Shown here one piece after another: positions 1 to 7,952 of a DNA stretch of 20,242 bases (its first letter is position 1; each line of letters opens with the position of its first letter). Origin of the DNA: an uncultured Eggerthellaceae bacterium (GTDB lineage: Bacteria > Actinomycetota > Coriobacteriia > Coriobacteriales > Eggerthellaceae); NCBI GenBank assembly GCA_946618265.1, contig CAMOLA010000037.1, positions 1-20,242 on the forward strand, in the 5' to 3' direction. The notes under the pieces were generated by a model that searched no databases, had not been told where the DNA came from, and worked only from the letters and a program-made list of their open reading frames with translations. Position numbers and translations under genes: made by a program.

Positions 1-413
1 TCGCCCTCGCCGTAATGCTTCTCGATGTACTTGATGCGGCTGTTCTTGCCGATATAGAACGAGTGAATGCCGTCGTGCTCGCTGGCCGCGTGGCTGGAAT
101 TGTGAATGCCGCAGCCGGCTACGATGTCGATATCGCAATCTTCGCCGATGTAGAACGTGTTGTAGACGACGTCCTTGAGGCCGGATTGCGTGACGATGAC
201 GGGGATGAACACCGTCTCGCCCTTGGTCCCGGGCTTGACCTTGATGTCGATGCCGGGATTATCCTTCTTGGTTTCGATTTCGATATAGGCGGAATTGTGA
301 CGCTCGACGAGCTGACCATCGCGGCGAATGTTGAACGCGCCCTTGGGCATGCCGTGGATATTCGCAATGGTCGCCAATAGGCTCTCGTCGATGGGCGAAA
401 GATCTACTGCCAT
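1..413 (-). CDS. sufB: SufB/SufD-family Fe-S cluster scaffold protein (N-terminal part, runs off window)
   Basis: Only the first 137 codons are visible; the gene continues past the left edge. The product belongs to the SufB/SufD family, which with the ATPase SufC forms the SUF scaffold for assembling iron-sulfur clusters in the cytoplasm. The visible residues show family-typical beta-helix sequence, including IHNSSHAASEHDGIHSF and IGKNSRIKYIEKHYGEGE near residues 100-137. The ATG at 413 is preceded by AAGGAG with 6 nt spacing, so the start is well supported. sufC lies 51 nt upstream on the same strand, so the two are probably co-transcribed. The helical core begins within about 60 residues of the start, without the long N-terminal region of E. 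coli SufB. That resembles the short SufB-like proteins of minimal two-gene SUF systems. I cannot decide between SufB and SufD because the C-terminal part is missing. Confidence 0.85.
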   Translation of the reverse strand, partial: MAVDLSPIDESLLATIANIHGMPKGAFNIRRDGQLVERHNSAYIEIETKKDNPGIDIKVKPGTKGETVFIPVIVTQSGLKDVVYNTFYIGEDCDIDIVAGCGIHNSSHAASEHDGIHSFYIGKNSRIKYIEKHYGEG

Positions 414-464
414 GATGTACTCCTTAGATTTTCTTAATGGCCAACTGAAGGTAGCTCGCGGCCA

Positions 465-1241
465 TTAGCACGTAGTCGGGATCTCGGTGATATGAAGCCT
501 GGTGGGCTCGGTGAGCTGGCAGCCCGAGGCCATCTTCCGAGCCAACCCGAGCTCGGGCATTATCTCGTCAGGAGTGCCGGTCGTGGCGATCTTGCCGTTT
601 TCGAGCAGCACGATGTTGTCGGCCAAGCGTATGATGCGCTCTTGGTGCGAGATGATGATGATCGAACGACCGTTTCCTGCATCGTGGATGGACCTGAACG
701 TCTCGGTCAGGCGGTCGAAACTCCACAGGTCGATGCCGGCTTCGGGCTCGTCGTAGATGGCGAGCTTGGGATCGCGCGCGAGCATCGTGGCGATCTCGAT
801 GCGCTTGACTTCGCCGCCGGATAGGTTCTTGTCTACTTCGCGCGTGAGCCAATCGGCCGAGCACAGGCCGACCTTCGAGAGGTACTCGTTGCAAGACAGC
901 ATGGGCAGTTTCTGGCCCGCGGCGATCTCGAGCAGCTTCTTTACCTTCATGCCCTTGAAGCGGGCGGGCTGCTGGAAGCCGTAGCCGATTCCGAGTTTGG
1001 CGCGCTCGGTAATGGACAGTTCAGTGATGTCCTGGCCGTCGAGCAGTATCTGGCCGCTCGTCACGTCCTCGATACCCATGATCAGCTTCGCGAGCGTCGA
1101 CTTGCCGCCGCCGTTCGGCCCCGTGATGACCGTGAACGTGTCGTCGGGGATTATGAGCGACAGGTCGTCGATGATTCGCTTGGTCTCCTTGGAGCCCTCT
1201 TTGACGGGCACCTCGAAGACGACGTTTCTCAATTCAAGCAT
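465..1241 (-). CDS. sufC: SufC, Fe-S cluster assembly ABC-type ATPase
   Basis: This 258-residue cytoplasmic ABC ATPase powers the SufB/SufD scaffold during iron-sulfur cluster assembly. Visible motifs are Walker A GPNGGGKST (residues 41-49), a Q-loop in FQQPARFKG (about 89-97), the signature LSGGE (140-144), Walker B AIYDEPEAGID (161-171) and a switch histidine in ISHQE (about H199). The DEPEAGID stretch and the KRIEIA segment after the signature are typical of SufC rather than of transporter ATPases. The length matches the family (about 250). The ATG at 1241 has GAGGGA just upstream. It is the first gene of its unit: the preceding operon ends in a strong terminator at 1425-1458, and a SufB/D-family gene follows 51 nt downstream. 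Confidence 0.95.
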   Translation of the reverse strand: MLELRNVVFEVPVKEGSKETKRIIDDLSLIIPDDTFTVITGPNGGGKSTLAKLIMGIEDVTSGQILLDGQDITELSITERAKLGIGYGFQQPARFKGMKVKKLLEIAAGQKLPMLSCNEYLSKVGLCSADWLTREVDKNLSGGEVKRIEIATMLARDPKLAIYDEPEAGIDLWSFDRLTETFRSIHDAGNGRSIIIISHQERIIRLADNIVLLENGKIATTGTPDEIMPELGLARKMASGCQLTEPTRLHITEIPTTC

Positions 1242-1262
1242 GCATTCCCTCGTCTCGTGATG

Positions 1263-1294
1263 GACGGCGCGAACGCTTTGTTCACAATGCCGTC
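1263..1294 (-). promoter_or_regulatory. Stem-loop in the sufC 5' leader
   Basis: On the minus strand GACGGC pairs with GCCGTC, and inside it GTGAAC pairs with GTTCGC (one G-U pair) around an AAAGC loop, leaving a 3-nt bulge (ATT) on one side. The result is a 12-bp interrupted hairpin between the candidate -10 box (1312-1317) and the sufC start at 1241. No U-tract follows, so it is not a classical terminator. A role in regulating sufC is inferred only from its position. Confidence 0.4.
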
Positions 1295-1311
1295 TGAACA
1301 GTTATCGCTTA

Positions 1312-1317
1312 AGTATA
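1312..1317 (-). promoter_or_regulatory. Candidate -10 box of the suf operon
   Basis: TATACT on the minus strand matches the sigma-70 consensus at five of six bases and lies about 70 nt upstream of the sufC ATG, downstream of the previous operon's terminator. No convincing -35 hexamer lies 16-18 nt further upstream, so the call is weak. Confidence 0.35.
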
Positions 1318-1424
1318 TGACTAAATCCAACAAATCGAGGGATTTATTCGCGAGATGCACGGCCTATCCAGCAATAGCGCATTATTTTGACGCTTCGTTT
1401 CGCTAGGTTCCCTCTTGCCAAAAC

Positions 1425-1458
1425 GAAAAAAGCCCGCCGCCCTCGAGGACGGCGAGCT
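1425..1458 (-). terminator. Intrinsic terminator of the 2-oxoacid oxidoreductase operon
   Basis: On the minus strand a perfect 12-bp stem (arms 1447-1458 and 1431-1442, two G-U pairs, TCGA tetraloop) is followed directly by six T residues (1425-1430). It lies 34 nt after the stop codon of the gamma subunit gene. Stem, tight loop and T-run make this a textbook Rho-independent terminator, and it separates the operon from sufC. Confidence 0.95.
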
Positions 1459-1491
1459 TTCTGTTTCGGCAGAGACGTCTCGGCGTGAAAG

Positions 1492-2024
1492 CTATGCCTG
1501 CATGCCGAGCTTCAAGGCCTGGAGGTTCTTCTCGATGAGTGCGGCCTTGCGCGGGGGTACCGCCTTGCGAATGGCGGCTTCTATGGTTTCCTCGGCGCAG
1601 AAGGAAGTCTCCTTGAGCAATTTGCCGACGAGCACGATGTTCGCGAGACCCTTGAGCCCTTCCTCCTCGGCCATGTTGGTGGCCTCGAGCGCGCAGATCG
1701 TGACGTCATCGCGTTCGGGAATGCGCGTTACGAGCGACGTATCGGCAAGGATGAGGCCGCCCGGGACAACCGTTTCCTCGAACTTGAGCAGCGACGGCTG
1801 GTTCATGGCGATGAGGACCGTCGGATCCATGATCAGCGGGCTGCCGATGGGCTCGTCAGAAAGCGTGACCGAGCAGTTTGCCGTGCCGCCGCGCATTTCG
1901 GGTCCGTACGACGGGAGCCATGAGAGCTCGCGTCCCTCGATGAGGCCCGCATACGCGATAACCTTGCCGGCGAAGAGCAATCCCTGGCCGCCGAATCCGG
2001 CGAGGACGATTCGCATTTCCTGCA

Positions 2025-2025
<1 letters not shown>
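1492..2025 (-). CDS. 2-oxoacid:ferredoxin oxidoreductase, gamma subunit
   Basis: This 177-residue protein is the gamma (PorC/KorC-type) subunit of a 2-oxoacid:ferredoxin oxidoreductase, which decarboxylates a 2-oxoacid to acyl-CoA and reduces ferredoxin. Family features are the glycine-rich start IVLAGFGGQGLLFAGKV (residues 6-22), SYGPEMRGGTANC (about 39-51) and the PGG-LILADTSLV stretch near the middle. Length is normal. Its ATG shares one base with the stop of the beta subunit (TAATG), indicating translational coupling. It is the last gene of a five-gene operon and is followed by a strong terminator. A second in-frame ATG at codon 4 is possible but has worse ribosome-binding spacing. The substrate cannot be read from this subunit alone. 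Confidence 0.93.
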
Positions 2026-2957
<932 letters not shown>

Positions 2958-2958
2958 G

Positions 2959-4023
2959 CTAATCACCCAGCCCTTCGTTGATCTCGCGAATCTTCTCGAG
3001 CACCTCCGCAGGCGTCGGAATGACGCCGCCCGTGCGGCCGTAGAATTCGACCGGAGCGGCACCTTCGACGACGAGGCGGACGTCATCGACCATCTGGCCC
3101 ATGTTCATCTCGACGGACAAGTAGGCCTTCGCCTTGCCGACCGTGGCCTTCAAAGCGTCGACCGGGAACGGCCACAACGTGATGGGCCTGAAAAGACCGG
3201 CCTTGATGCCCTCTTCGCGGGCGTAGCGCACGGCAGTGCGGGCGATGCGCGACGAAGCGCCGAATGCCACGACGATGATGTCCGCATCGTCGCAATCGAC
3301 CTGTTCGCACATCTGCTCGTTGGCCTTGATGACGTCGTAGCGTTCGAAACGCTCGAAGTTCGTGCGCTCGAGCTCCTCGGCTACCAGGTACAGCGAATTG
3401 GCAACGTTCTTCTCGCGCTTGTTGCCGTGACCCGTCGTCGCCCAAGGCTTTTCGGGAAGATCGGTCTTGGGTTCGGGGAGCTCGACGGGCTCCATCATCT
3501 GACCGAGCATGCCATCGCCGAGAATCATGACGGGCGTGCGGTACTTGTCGGCGACGTCGAACGCGCCATACGCCAGATCGGCCATCTCCTGGACGGTCGA
3601 AGGAGCATAGACGACCATCTGGAAGTCACCATGTCCGAGGGCGCGGGTCGCCTGCCAGTAGTCGGACTGCGAAGGCTGAATGGACCCGAGTCCCGGGCCG
3701 CCACGCTCGATGTTGATGATGAGGCACGGAAGGTCGGCACCCGCGATGTACGAAACGCCCTCGCTCTTCAGCGATACGCCAGGCGACGAGGACGACGTCA
3801 TGACGCGCGCGCCGGCAGCTGCAGCGCCGTACACCATGTTGATGGCGGCAACTTCGCTTTCGGCCTGCAGGTACGTGCCGCCTTCTTTTGGCATGCGCTT
3901 AGCCATGTAAGCTGCGAGCTCGGTCTGTGGGGTGATCGGGTATCCGAAGAAGAATCGGCATCCTGCGCGAATGGCGCTTTCCGCGATGGCCTCGTTGCCC
4001 TTCATGAGAACTTTCTCTGCCAC
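2959..4023 (-). CDS. vorB: 2-oxoacid:ferredoxin oxidoreductase, alpha subunit (VorB-like)
   Basis: This 354-residue alpha subunit resembles the VorB type of four-subunit 2-ketoisovalerate (3-methyl-2-oxobutanoate):ferredoxin oxidoreductases. Diagnostic stretches are MKGNEAIAESAIRAGC near the N-terminus, GYPITPQTE, QAESEVAAINMVYGAA, TSSSSPGVSLKSEG, RGGPGLGSIQPSQSD and GDGMLGQMMEPVE. The start is a GTG at 4023, chosen because GGAGG (4031-4035) sits 7 nt upstream; the open frame beyond it reads through the ferredoxin gene in another frame. The product should combine with the beta, gamma and ferredoxin subunits to convert branched-chain 2-oxoacids to acyl-CoA and CO2. The branched-chain preference is inferred from resemblance to VorB; 2-oxoglutarate enzymes share the same layout. 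Confidence 0.9.
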   Translation of the reverse strand: MAEKVLMKGNEAIAESAIRAGCRFFFGYPITPQTELAAYMAKRMPKEGGTYLQAESEVAAINMVYGAAAAGARVMTSSSSPGVSLKSEGVSYIAGADLPCLIINIERGGPGLGSIQPSQSDYWQATRALGHGDFQMVVYAPSTVQEMADLAYGAFDVADKYRTPVMILGDGMLGQMMEPVELPEPKTDLPEKPWATTGHGNKREKNVANSLYLVAEELERTNFERFERYDVIKANEQMCEQVDCDDADIIVVAFGASSRIARTAVRYAREEGIKAGLFRPITLWPFPVDALKATVGKAKAYLSVEMNMGQMVDDVRLVVEGAAPVEFYGRTGGVIPTPAEVLEKIREINEGLGD

Positions 4024-4027
4024 AAGA

Positions 4028-4234
4028 TCACCTCCAAACCGTGATCGCGACGTCGGGGCACATCGTCGCGCAGGTTGCACAGCCCGTGCATTGCGACTGG
4101 TCGATGCAATGCGCCGGATGATACCCCTTGTCGGTGATAACGTCCTTGTTGAGTTCTACGATGTGCTTGGGACAGACGGTCGTGCACAGACCGCATCCCT
4201 TGCAGAAGAACTCGTCCACTTCTATCCTTGCCAT
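4028..4234 (-). CDS. 2x[4Fe-4S] ferredoxin-like delta subunit of the oxidoreductase
   Basis: A 68-residue protein with two classical [4Fe-4S] binding motifs: C11-x2-C14-x2-C17-x3-C21-P and C49-x2-C52-x2-C55-x3-C59-P. It is the electron-transfer (delta) subunit of the four-subunit oxidoreductase and passes electrons from the TPP site to soluble ferredoxin. The ATG at 4234 has AGAGGA 4 nt upstream. Its last codons (Val-Trp-Arg-stop) contain the ribosome-binding site of the alpha gene, whose GTG begins 4 nt after the stop. The order delta-alpha-beta-gamma is the usual one for KOR/VOR-type operons. Confidence 0.95.
   Translation of the reverse strand: MARIEVDEFFCKGCGLCTTVCPKHIVELNKDVITDKGYHPAHCIDQSQCTGCATCATMCPDVAITVWR
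4031..4035 (-). promoter_or_regulatory. Shine-Dalgarno that sets the GTG start of the alpha subunit
   Basis: GGAGG on the minus strand, inside the final codons of the ferredoxin gene, lies 7 nt before the GTG at 4023. This decides for the GTG over upstream in-frame codons. Confidence 0.8.
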
Positions 4235-4268
4235 GGTTTCCTCTCGTCCATATCACCGCTTGCGCGGA

Positions 4269-4958
4269 TTATTCCCAAGGTGCTTTCACATAGCGTTCAA
4301 CAGGATACAACTTATCGACCGATACAGCCGTCAATTCGGGAGGAACGGTCGTGCAAACCACGTGAAGACCAGATAGCGCCGCAAGGTTCGAAACATACTC
4401 GAAACCTTGCTCCACGACAACTGCGTCCGTGGAATTCTGCAAGTGCGAGTTGTTGACGATTCCCGTGATGTTCAACCGCGATGCCGCTTCGATTTCCGAC
4501 ATGTTTTCGAGCGCGTCGTCCAGATCCTGGACGAGGTTTCGGTATCGGTTCGCCACGTACCACATCGCATGGTCGGCAGCGGCAATCGCCCGGGCATACC
4601 GGCCGATGGCAATGGAGCCGGCATCGTCGCCTCCGACATCCACGAGCACGAGGCGCTCATCGCCCGCGCTTTCGATCGCGGGAAGGATGCGGCCGGTCAG
4701 GCTGGGGACATCGAGGCTCGTTCCCGCCTCGGAAAACACCGGCGCGACGAGCTCCACTCCCGCATCTTCGAGAATCCGACGCTGCTCCGACACGCGAAAG
4801 TACGGGTTGACGATATCCATGTCGATGACCGTGACCCGCTTGCCGGTTTTCGCGGCATCGAGCGCCACGTTCATCGTGAAGTTGGTCTTCCCGCTCCCGT
4901 AATGCCCCACGATGACGGTGACCGGTTTCAAGTCACCCAACAACCACTCAGGAAGCAT
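4269..4958 (-). CDS. P-loop ATPase of MinD/ParA/CobQ-like type, first gene of the oxidoreductase operon
   Basis: This 229-residue soluble protein has a P-loop NTPase fold. Walker A is GHYGSGKT (18-25), a MinD-like second motif reads VIDMDIVNPYFR (44-55), and a Walker B/switch region reads LVDVGGDDAG (105-114). The deviant Walker A lysine of true MinD/ParA proteins (KGGxGK) is His here. I see no membrane segment or zinc site. I start it at the ATG at 4958 because AAGGA lies 7 nt upstream; an in-frame ATG ten codons earlier has no ribosome-binding site. It stops 34 nt before the ferredoxin subunit gene, so it heads the oxidoreductase operon. Its function is unknown. A chaperone or maturation role for the Fe-S/TPP enzyme would fit the context but is only an inference. 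Confidence 0.85.
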   Translation of the reverse strand: MLPEWLLGDLKPVTVIVGHYGSGKTNFTMNVALDAAKTGKRVTVIDMDIVNPYFRVSEQRRILEDAGVELVAPVFSEAGTSLDVPSLTGRILPAIESAGDERLVLVDVGGDDAGSIAIGRYARAIAAADHAMWYVANRYRNLVQDLDDALENMSEIEAASRLNITGIVNNSHLQNSTDAVVVEQGFEYVSNLAALSGLHVVCTTVPPELTAVSVDKLYPVERYVKAPWE

Positions 4959-4997
4959 GCACCGATCCTTTCCCTGTATACAATCCATCAGTTACTG

Positions 4998-5011
4998 TTC
5001 ATGCCCATGAA
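4998..5011. repeat. Short palindrome TTCATG-CC-CATGAA beside the long inverted repeat
   Basis: A perfect 6-bp palindrome with a 2-bp centre directly abuts the left arm of the 22-bp inverted repeat and lies 40 bp upstream of the ATPase gene start. It could be an operator, but no known regulator is indicated. Confidence 0.4.
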
Positions 5012-5115
5012 GCCCAGGTCATCGGCAAGGTGCGTAGCCGCTTGCGCAGCTACAAACTATAATTATTCTAAAACGCGAGCAGCTGTAGGCCTAGCACCTT
5101 GCCGATGACCTGGGC
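5012..5115. repeat. Perfect 22-bp inverted repeat around a 60-bp AT-richer core
   Basis: The left arm (5012-5033) begins GCCCAGGTCATCGG, and the right arm (5094-5115) is its exact reverse complement over all 22 bp. The 60-bp core contains TATAAT on the plus strand (5058-5063) and TAGAAT on the minus strand (5065-5070), without clear -35 boxes. I see no further copy of the arm in the window and no evident target-site duplication. The element occupies the upstream region of the ATPase/oxidoreductase operon. Possible readings are an invertible promoter element, a MITE-like insertion, or a cruciform/attenuator structure. The 352-bp gene-free stretch 4959-5310 holds this element, the palindrome beside it and two stem-loops; I see no small gene in it. 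Confidence 0.9.
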
Positions 5116-5184
5116 GGACGATCGGCAGGCCCGTGTGAACAGCAACATCCCTAATCCATATTGCACTAAACGCCATGTGCTTTC

Positions 5185-5208
5185 GAGGGTTTTCGTCGAA
5201 AGGCCCTC
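5185..5208. repeat. Bulged stem-loop in the acyl-CoA synthetase/ATPase intergenic region
   Basis: GAGGG (5185-5189) pairs with CCCTC (5204-5208), and the inner TTTTC pairs with GAAAG around a 3-nt loop, leaving one bulged G. No T-run follows on either strand. It may act with the neighbouring 5220-5252 hairpin in 3'-end formation of the acyl-CoA synthetase transcript. Confidence 0.3.
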
Positions 5209-5219
5209 ATACGATGACG

Positions 5220-5252
5220 AGCGCGCTCCCCCGCGATTCGAGAGAGCGCGCT
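5220..5252 (-). terminator. Possible 3' stem-loop of the acyl-CoA synthetase transcript
   Basis: A perfect 9-bp stem (AGCGCGCTC at 5220-5228 with GAGCGCGCT at 5244-5252) and a 15-nt loop lie 58 nt after the acyl-CoA synthetase stop codon. It lacks a U-tract, so it is at best a non-canonical terminator or an RNA 3'-end stabiliser. Confidence 0.35.
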
Positions 5253-5310
5253 TGCGCCGCCGATCGTTTCAAGCGCTTCGACGGCCACGCGTCAGCTCGA
5301 GCATACGACC

Positions 5311-7086
5311 TTACACGAGGCCGTCGATGTTCTTCTTTGCGTCCTGTTCGCGGATTGCGACGCGCCGGATCTTGCCGTTCACCGTGCGCGGCAACTCGTC
5401 GACGTACTCGATGATGCGCGGGTACTTGTACGGCGCCGTCTTCTTCTTGACCCATTTCTGCAACTCGCGCGTCAATTCTTCGCTTCCCTTGAATCCTTCG
5501 GCGAGCACGACGGTTGCCTTAACCGCCTTCCCCCTCACGGGATCGGGCACGCCGGTCACGGCGCATTCGCGGACCGCGTCGTGCTCGAGCATGACGCTCT
5601 CGATCTCGAAGGGCCCGATGCGGTAACCGCTCGATTTTATGACATCGTCGTTGCGGCCCACGTACCAAAGATAGCCGTCCTCGTCGCGCCATGCCGTGTC
5701 GCCCGTGTGGTACCAGCCGTCATGCACCGCTTCAGCCGTCTTCTCGGGATTGCGGTAGTACTCCATCATGATGCCGGCCGGATAGGGATCGACCTTGATG
5801 CAGATCTCGCCTGTCTGGCCCGTATCGCAAACCGTGCCGTCATCGCGTTGGATCTCCATCGTGTAGAGCGGCATCGGCTTGCCCATGGAACCGGGCCGCG
5901 GAATGCTGTTCGTCAGGTTGCCGACGGTAAGGGGGGTCTCGGTCTGGCCGAAGCCCTCGTAAATGGTGAGCCCGGTGTGCTCCTTCCAGAATTCGAACAG
6001 GTCGGGGTTCAGGGCCTCGCCCGCCGTCGTCGAGTATTCGAGCGACGAGAGGTCGTACCTGTCGAAATCGGCCTGCATCATGAGGCGGTACATTGTCGGC
6101 GGGCAGCACAACGTGGTTATACGGTACTTCTCGATGAGCCCGAGGATCTCGTCGGCATGGAACCGGTCGAAGTCGTACGTGAACACGCACGCTTCCATGA
6201 ACCACTGCCCATAGTACTTGCCCCATACGGCCTTGCCCCAGCCCGTGTCGGCGATCGTGAAATGGATGCCGTCGGGACGAACGTTGTGCCAATGCTTCGC
6301 CGTCGGAATATGGGCGAGCGCATACGACGAGTTGTGCAAGACCATCTTTGGATTGCCGGAGGTGCCTGACGAGAAGTACATGAGCATCGGCTCGGCCGCA
6401 AGGGTGTCGCGCCGCTCGAACTCCTCCGATGCCGCCGACACGCCAGCGTTGAAATCGAGCCAACCCGCGCGGTCGATGCGCGCCGCGCAAATGCCGTCAG
6501 GGCCCGACAGGGCGGCACCGATAGGCTCGTCGCTTACCGGCTTTCCGTTTTCATCGAGCTCGGCCAATCCGCCGCCGGCGCCGTTGACCAGTATGAACTT
6601 CTCGACGGTCGGGCAATCGTAAGCGTTCATGGTCGATTCGACGATGCCGGCTATGTCGCCGACGGACGTCGCGATGACCGCTTTTATCGAGGCGCCGTTC
6701 AAGCGGTATTCGAGGTCATGTTCCTTCAGCATGAACGTGGCGGGCACCATGACGCAACCGAGCTTCGCAAGCGCGGTGGCCACGAACCAGAACTGGTAAT
6801 GGCGGCGCAAGATGACCATGACGAAATCGCCGCGCCCGAGCCCGAGGCTCGCGAGGTAATTTGCCGTCTTGTCAGACCACTTCTTCATGTCTCCGAACGT
6901 GAAAACGTGCTCTTCGCCTTCTGGATTGCACCAGACCATGGCTCGACGATCGGGGTCGTTGACACCGATGTCGTCGACGACGTCGTACCCGAAATTGAAG
7001 TTTTCGGGATAGTGGACGTCGAAATGGTTGAGCACGCCGTCTTCGCCGTACGACTCCTCGACGTATCGTTCGTTTATGTTTCTCAT
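5311..7086 (-). CDS. AMP-forming acyl-CoA synthetase (medium-chain/ACSM-like)
   Basis: This 591-residue ANL-superfamily enzyme activates a carboxylic acid with ATP to an acyl-adenylate and then forms acyl-CoA. Core motifs, in order: phosphate-binding YFSSGTSGNPK (237-247), TTAGEALNPD (353-362), YEGFGQTET (376-384), GWYHTGD (457-463), hinge region GRNDDVIKSSGYRIGP (477-492) and the C-terminal catalytic lysine in PRTVNGKIRR (K572). The overall pattern matches acetyl-/medium-chain acyl-CoA synthetases rather than long-chain ones. The substrate is not readable. I use the ATG at 7086; a GTG four codons upstream is possible but its nearest AAGG abuts it. A XRE-cupin regulator gene lies 135 nt upstream on the same strand with no terminator between, suggesting co-transcription. 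The oxidoreductase operon downstream suggests a role in acid/acyl-CoA metabolism. Confidence 0.92.
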   Translation of the reverse strand: MRNINERYVEESYGEDGVLNHFDVHYPENFNFGYDVVDDIGVNDPDRRAMVWCNPEGEEHVFTFGDMKKWSDKTANYLASLGLGRGDFVMVILRRHYQFWFVATALAKLGCVMVPATFMLKEHDLEYRLNGASIKAVIATSVGDIAGIVESTMNAYDCPTVEKFILVNGAGGGLAELDENGKPVSDEPIGAALSGPDGICAARIDRAGWLDFNAGVSAASEEFERRDTLAAEPMLMYFSSGTSGNPKMVLHNSSYALAHIPTAKHWHNVRPDGIHFTIADTGWGKAVWGKYYGQWFMEACVFTYDFDRFHADEILGLIEKYRITTLCCPPTMYRLMMQADFDRYDLSSLEYSTTAGEALNPDLFEFWKEHTGLTIYEGFGQTETPLTVGNLTNSIPRPGSMGKPMPLYTMEIQRDDGTVCDTGQTGEICIKVDPYPAGIMMEYYRNPEKTAEAVHDGWYHTGDTAWRDEDGYLWYVGRNDDVIKSSGYRIGPFEIESVMLEHDAVRECAVTGVPDPVRGKAVKATVVLAEGFKGSEELTRELQKWVKKKTAPYKYPRIIEYVDELPRTVNGKIRRVAIREQDAKKNIDGLV

Positions 7087-7221
7087 ATCTTCTGACACCC
7101 TTCGTGATGTAGTCGGTAATTATGGGCAGTGCGCAAAGTTCTATTTCGGGAAACGCGAGCCGCATTTCGATCCAAAGCCGACGATCCGGCATCGAACCTT
7201 ATGACGGGGCCTATCGTTCCC

Positions 7222-7809
7222 CTAGATAATGGCTTCTGCCTCCGGCTTCATAACGATGGCGAGGAACGTGCACGGTTCGCCGTCGATGGCTATCATGCCA
7301 TGACCACGGCCAGAGTCGTACATGATGGTATCGCCGGGGCCCAGCTCCTCGACGTGGTTCTCGTAGGCGAAGCGCAAATGGCCCGAGATCACGTAATCGA
7401 GCTCCATCCCCTTGTGATACGAAAGGTGGATGGGCTTCGACTGCTCCTCCTCGAGGTACGGAGCGGTGACCACGAACGGCTCGGCGAGCTTATTCTGGAG
7501 ATGCGGGGCCTTGTGCAAGTACTCGAAGCCAGCGCGGCGCTTGATGGAAAGCCCCTCGCCTGCGCGCACGAGCGAATAACCCCTCAGGTGCGGCGTCTCG
7601 CCGGTGAGGATTTCGATCACGTCGACGCCGAGGACCTTCGCGCACTTGTACAGGAACGTGAACGACAGATCCTGCTCGCCGGACTCCTGAGCTGCATATT
7701 CGGCCACCGAGCGACCGGTCGCCTCCGCCATCTCCTGCATGGTCAGATCGCAATCCTCGCGCAGCGCTCGAATCCTGTTAGCAACTTCCTTGATATTCGG
7801 TTCTTCCAT
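7222..7809 (-). CDS. XRE-family transcriptional regulator with C-terminal cupin domain
   Basis: This 195-residue protein is predicted to bind DNA through an N-terminal XRE helix-turn-helix (about residues 6-62, with EMAEATGRSVAEYAAQES covering the helices). A small-molecule-sensing cupin follows (about 115-190, with HKGMELDYVISGHLRF and LGPGDTIMYDSGRGHGM). Such regulators commonly sit beside the genes they control. Here the acyl-CoA synthetase follows on the same strand, so it probably senses a related acid or acyl compound and controls that unit, which is an inference. The start at 7809 is supported by AGGAG 5 nt upstream; an open frame 12 codons longer has no such support. An intrinsic terminator lies only 35-70 nt upstream of the start, so the position of its promoter is unclear. 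Confidence 0.92.
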   Translation of the reverse strand: MEEPNIKEVANRIRALREDCDLTMQEMAEATGRSVAEYAAQESGEQDLSFTFLYKCAKVLGVDVIEILTGETPHLRGYSLVRAGEGLSIKRRAGFEYLHKAPHLQNKLAEPFVVTAPYLEEEQSKPIHLSYHKGMELDYVISGHLRFAYENHVEELGPGDTIMYDSGRGHGMIAIDGEPCTFLAIVMKPEAEAII

Positions 7810-7843
7810 GACCTCTCCTATCTCAGAAAACTCTCGGCTTCGC

Positions 7844-7881
7844 AAATAAAAGGGGCGGGCCCGCTTGCGCCTGGCCCGCCC
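7844..7881 (-). terminator. Intrinsic terminator after the def-fmt-rsmB operon
   Basis: A perfect 9-bp GC stem (GGGCGGGCC at 7853-7861 with GGCCCGCCC at 7873-7881, 11-nt loop) is followed on the minus strand by CTTTTATTT. It lies about 210 nt after the rsmB stop codon and only 35 nt before the start codon of the XRE-cupin gene. It may therefore either terminate rsmB or act as an attenuator in the leader of the XRE gene. Confidence 0.8.
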
Positions 7882-7952
7882 GTCTTAACTGCGTCAATCA
7901 CATCGGTTAACCACGAACAGTCCCTGCGCACGCTCGGATAATAATGCTCGTA

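Noticed and set aside
5012..5115. Inverted repeat read as a simple intrinsic terminator
   Set aside because: The arms are separated by 60 nt and no T-run follows the right or left arm, so it cannot act as a standard Rho-independent terminator.
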